Positions 61,670 through 64,000 of a stretch of DNA of 64,000 nucleotides are shown here, in pieces. This DNA is from Centrapalus pauciflorus. Its lineage: Eukaryota; Streptophyta; Magnoliopsida; Asterales; Asteraceae. Below the pieces are notes generated by a model. The model did no database searches. It saw only the letters and a list, made by a program, of their open reading frames with translations, and was not told where the DNA came from. The translations under genes and the position numbers were made by a program. The stretch covers positions 46,672-110,671 of the forward strand of contig JAANYP010004792.1 in NCBI GenBank assembly GCA_020465985.1, read 5' to 3'. Position 1 is the first letter of the stretch; the number at the start of each line of letters is the position of its first letter.

Positions 61670-64000
61670 ATGGCATCCCCAGTGCAATCCCAAAATTCAA
61701 ATTCCTCTGATTCCCATTCATCGTCAAATCATACCCTTCTATCTACCCCAGTAAAATCAACCTCAGTGGCCCGTTCTTCACAAACACATATTATCCCAGA
61801 CAATCAACTTGTCAAACCAAAACATTGCCTTCCTTTCCGGGACAATAACCACCGTTTAGATTCCAAAGTCATTAAAGTAAGCCATCCTATTATTGTGGAC
61901 ATTCTAAAAGGTCATCCACTTGGTTATCTGCTTCAGTATAAACCGTCTATTCCACAAGTATACTTACAACAATTTTGGCACACTGTCAAATTTGTTCCTG
62001 CGGACGGTAATCACCATTTCAAAGTGACGATTGATCAATTCAAGACGAAGATCACTCTTGCAAGGCTACGTCACAATTTATTTCTTCCACGACGAATAGA
62101 CACTGTGAACTTTCCAGAGTTAGCAGATTTTGAAGATTTTGTTTCAGACGAAGAGCTTGTCCATGATTTGATTTGTCTAGGCTACTCAAAGCCACTTCCG
62201 AAAAGCTCTAAATTTCACAGAAATGGTTTAAATGGCGAATGGTACACACTGTTTGGTATCATTAATCGTTGCATGACTTCAAAGCATACTGGAATTGACC
62301 GATGCAGCATCCATTGCCTGAGGATATTTCATGGGATCGCATTCAACAAACATTATGATTTTGCTCTGTGTATCTGGGAGGATCTAAAGGAGATAGTACT
62401 GGCTAAGACTACAAATAGAGCAAGGAAGTTTGTTCCACTTCAAAGGTTTATCCAGATTCTTATCCGAGGGATATTAAGGGCTAATGAAAATATTCCGAAG
62501 AGAGCCAATTCTCAGAGATGCCCAGACTACGTCATGATGAGTTTGCATGAAGTGCCGGACTCCCCGAATGCCAACATAATGCCAATTCCAGAGTCATTAC
62601 TCAAATATGCTGATCAAGAAAGTGAACATGTGAAATTGTATAGAATAGATCATGCTCCGATAGAGACCCAGGAACCGGGATCTCTTAGCCCAGGAGCTTT
62701 AGGAATAGAAGAACCTCAGCAAGGGGCTGAAGTTCAGGTTGCCCGTTCTGAGAGTGAGGGAGAAGGAAGTGTAAGGGGTGGTGAGAAAGAACAAGAAAAA
62801 TCTGATTCTGAGAGAACATTATCTGATATTCCAAGAAGAAGAGGAAGAGGGTGATGATAATGATGATGATGGTGATGATGGTGGTGATCATCATGAAGGA
62901 GGGGGAATGATGATTGATGTTATGCAAATAGATGTAGAGAGTGTGAGGGAGACCCTAAGCCCAGAAAGCCGGGATTTAGCTACATCCACTGTTAGCTCTC
63001 CTATGAGAGTTAGCATTGAACAAGTCAGCATCCCACTGACGATTGCACACCCTCCTATCCACTCAGTCTCTTCTCAACAGGAGACTGTTTCACTTGAACA
63101 CAGGGATGAAACACCTACTCTATTCGAAAGTCATTTGGACTTGATGAATATTGAAATAAGTGCACAAGAGCCCGTGTGTACGACTTCGTTTGAATCACTG
63201 AGTCTAGCTCCGATACACTCTAGGACACTTGAGTCTACTTCATCTGTTGAAGTTAGTGTGGTTGAACTGAGTGTTCCCACTGGAACATCCTTAGTAACGG
63301 AAGCATTTGTTGCTCCGTCACTTGAAGAGGGTGGAAGTCCAGTCAGAGAAATGCCAATATCAACTCTGAGCACTGGCCACACAGAAGTTCTGTATACCAG
63401 TTCAACTGTTGTGTCAACTGGAAGTCTTCGTGACCCAGTAGTGAGTTTATCCCCATTTGTGACTGAATCAACCTTGACAACAGCATTGAATGAAGTTGTT
63501 TCTGGAATAAACACGCATGTTTCAAATCAACTGGCTGAGGTGATGGCTCAAATGACCAACATTCAAAAGTTCTTGAAGGGAAAGGATGTTGCGGAGGAGT
63601 CAGTTAAGAAAAATGAATCGAAACAAGCAATTGAAGAGTTGAAGGAAGAATTGAAAGATTTTGTGTTTGAGCAGTTTGACGAAATGAGAGAACGAATGAT
63701 CAGTCTGGAGAATACAGTAGTAACGGCGTTAGGTAATCTTTCAGAACGAGTGGCTGCAGTGGAAGATACCTGCAAGGCTCAAGCTTCGTCGTCAAAGAGG
63801 AAACATGATGAGCATGACGAAGACTCCGATGATGCTCCTCATGAGGGGGAGAAGAGGAGAAAGCTTGATCAACCGACGCCGGGGATTTTAATGCTGACAT
63901 ATCCAGAGAAGGAGCCAGAAACTCAAGGGAAAGAAGCCGGAGGATCCAAACAGTCAGCTGGTGAACAGAGAGAACTGGGATTGATTCTTTATGAAGATGT
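61670..64000 (+). pseudogene. ORF3 of Sire-3, one frameshift, runs off window
   Basis: Unknown protein placed downstream of pol. ATG at 61670 (MASPVQSQNS). First ~390 codons: Ser-rich start, then the conserved block (VYLQQFWHTVKFVPADG, LICLGYSKPLPKSSKF, GEWYTLFGIINRC, WEDLKEIVLAK, CPDYVMMSLHEVPDSPN). An extra C near 62831 shifts the frame to a stop at 62854. The other frame stays open from 62832 to the window end (~389 codons): acidic DDD/HH tract, Ser/Thr-rich part, coiled coil (63530-63770) and a basic cluster KRKH...KRRK (63796-63870). No hydrophobic membrane span. From memory the block resembles ORFs next to copia pol in Asteraceae. Role unknown; nuclear localisation is inferred only. Confidence 0.85.

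Larger units (their letters stand above)
51414..64000 (+). mobile_element. Sire-3: Sirevirus-like element, 5' LTR to ORF3, runs off window
   Basis: Plus strand, inserted in Sire-2 gag. 5' LTR, PBS, leader, gag, pol, polypurine block, promoter-like spacer and most of ORF3 are present; the end of ORF3, PPT and 3' LTR lie beyond 64000. Best preserved copy: gag intact, pol with one stop codon, ORF3 with one visible frameshift. Confidence 0.93.

Noticed and set aside
61670..64000. Envelope gene
   Set aside because: Position after pol suggested env, but no signal peptide, membrane span or heptad-plus-anchor arrangement was seen; kept as ORF3 of unknown function.

Overview
This window is a repeat-rich, gene-poor piece of a eudicot plant genome. 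It is AT-rich, has long (TA)n tracts, and is built almost entirely of nested LTR retrotransposons and small DNA transposons. I find no intact single-copy host gene, no rRNA, no tRNA and no CRISPR. From memory, the third ORF of the main element family resembles extra ORFs in retroelements of the daisy family (Asteraceae); that placement is inference.

Layout. 1-2.7 kb: 5' end of a minus-strand Ty1/copia element whose gag is split by an Athila/Tat-like solo LTR (TSD GCCTT). This element itself sits in an older copia LTR. 3.2-5.0 kb: no recognisable gene. 5.0-7.5 kb: a ~181-bp tandem array next to exons that resemble the accessory gene of CACTA (En/Spm) elements. 7.6-10.5 kb: a truncated Ty3/gypsy-type LTR joined to the 3' end (PPT plus LTR) of a copia element. 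10.55-18.45 kb: a TIR element bounded by (TA)n on both sides, which received a complete but gag-less copia element (10909-17714, TSD ATGAC). 18.45-18.8 kb: another TA-flanked MITE-like unit. 19238-35044: full-length minus-strand Sirevirus-like copia element 'Sire-1' (289-bp LTRs, TSD ATATA) with a 1.8-kb solo LTR (TSD GTACT) in its leader. 35.0-38.9 kb: a cluster of TIR elements in microsatellite DNA. 39.8-41.4 kb: 5' LTR, tRNA-Asp-type PBS and gag start of an Athila-like element, cut by 'Sire-2' (minus, 41380-51413). Sire-2 is in turn cut inside gag by 'Sire-3' (plus, 51414 to the window end).

The three Sire copies share one layout: short LTR, initiator-Met-type PBS, leader with ATTCGAGTT repeats, long gag with CCHC knuckle and coiled coil, pol in the +1 frame, a block of four AGGGGGAG-type tracts, a ~2-kb spacer, and a large third ORF (ORF3) that ends at the PPT of the 3' LTR. 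Most interesting, the spacer before ORF3 looks like a complete plant promoter with a 5'-UTR intron in all three copies: two TGGGCCGG boxes, a TATA box, an untranslated exon ending in GTGAGT, a 1.3-1.4 kb intron carrying the repeats, and a branch-point/CAG acceptor 8-10 nt before the ORF3 ATG. ORF3 has no visible signal peptide or membrane span. It has a coiled coil and a basic, nuclear-localisation-like cluster, so it does not look like an envelope gene.

Every copy carries disabling mutations. Sire-3 is the best preserved (intact gag, one stop in pol, one frameshift in ORF3). All structural calls come from reading the sequence; family names come from remembered motifs.
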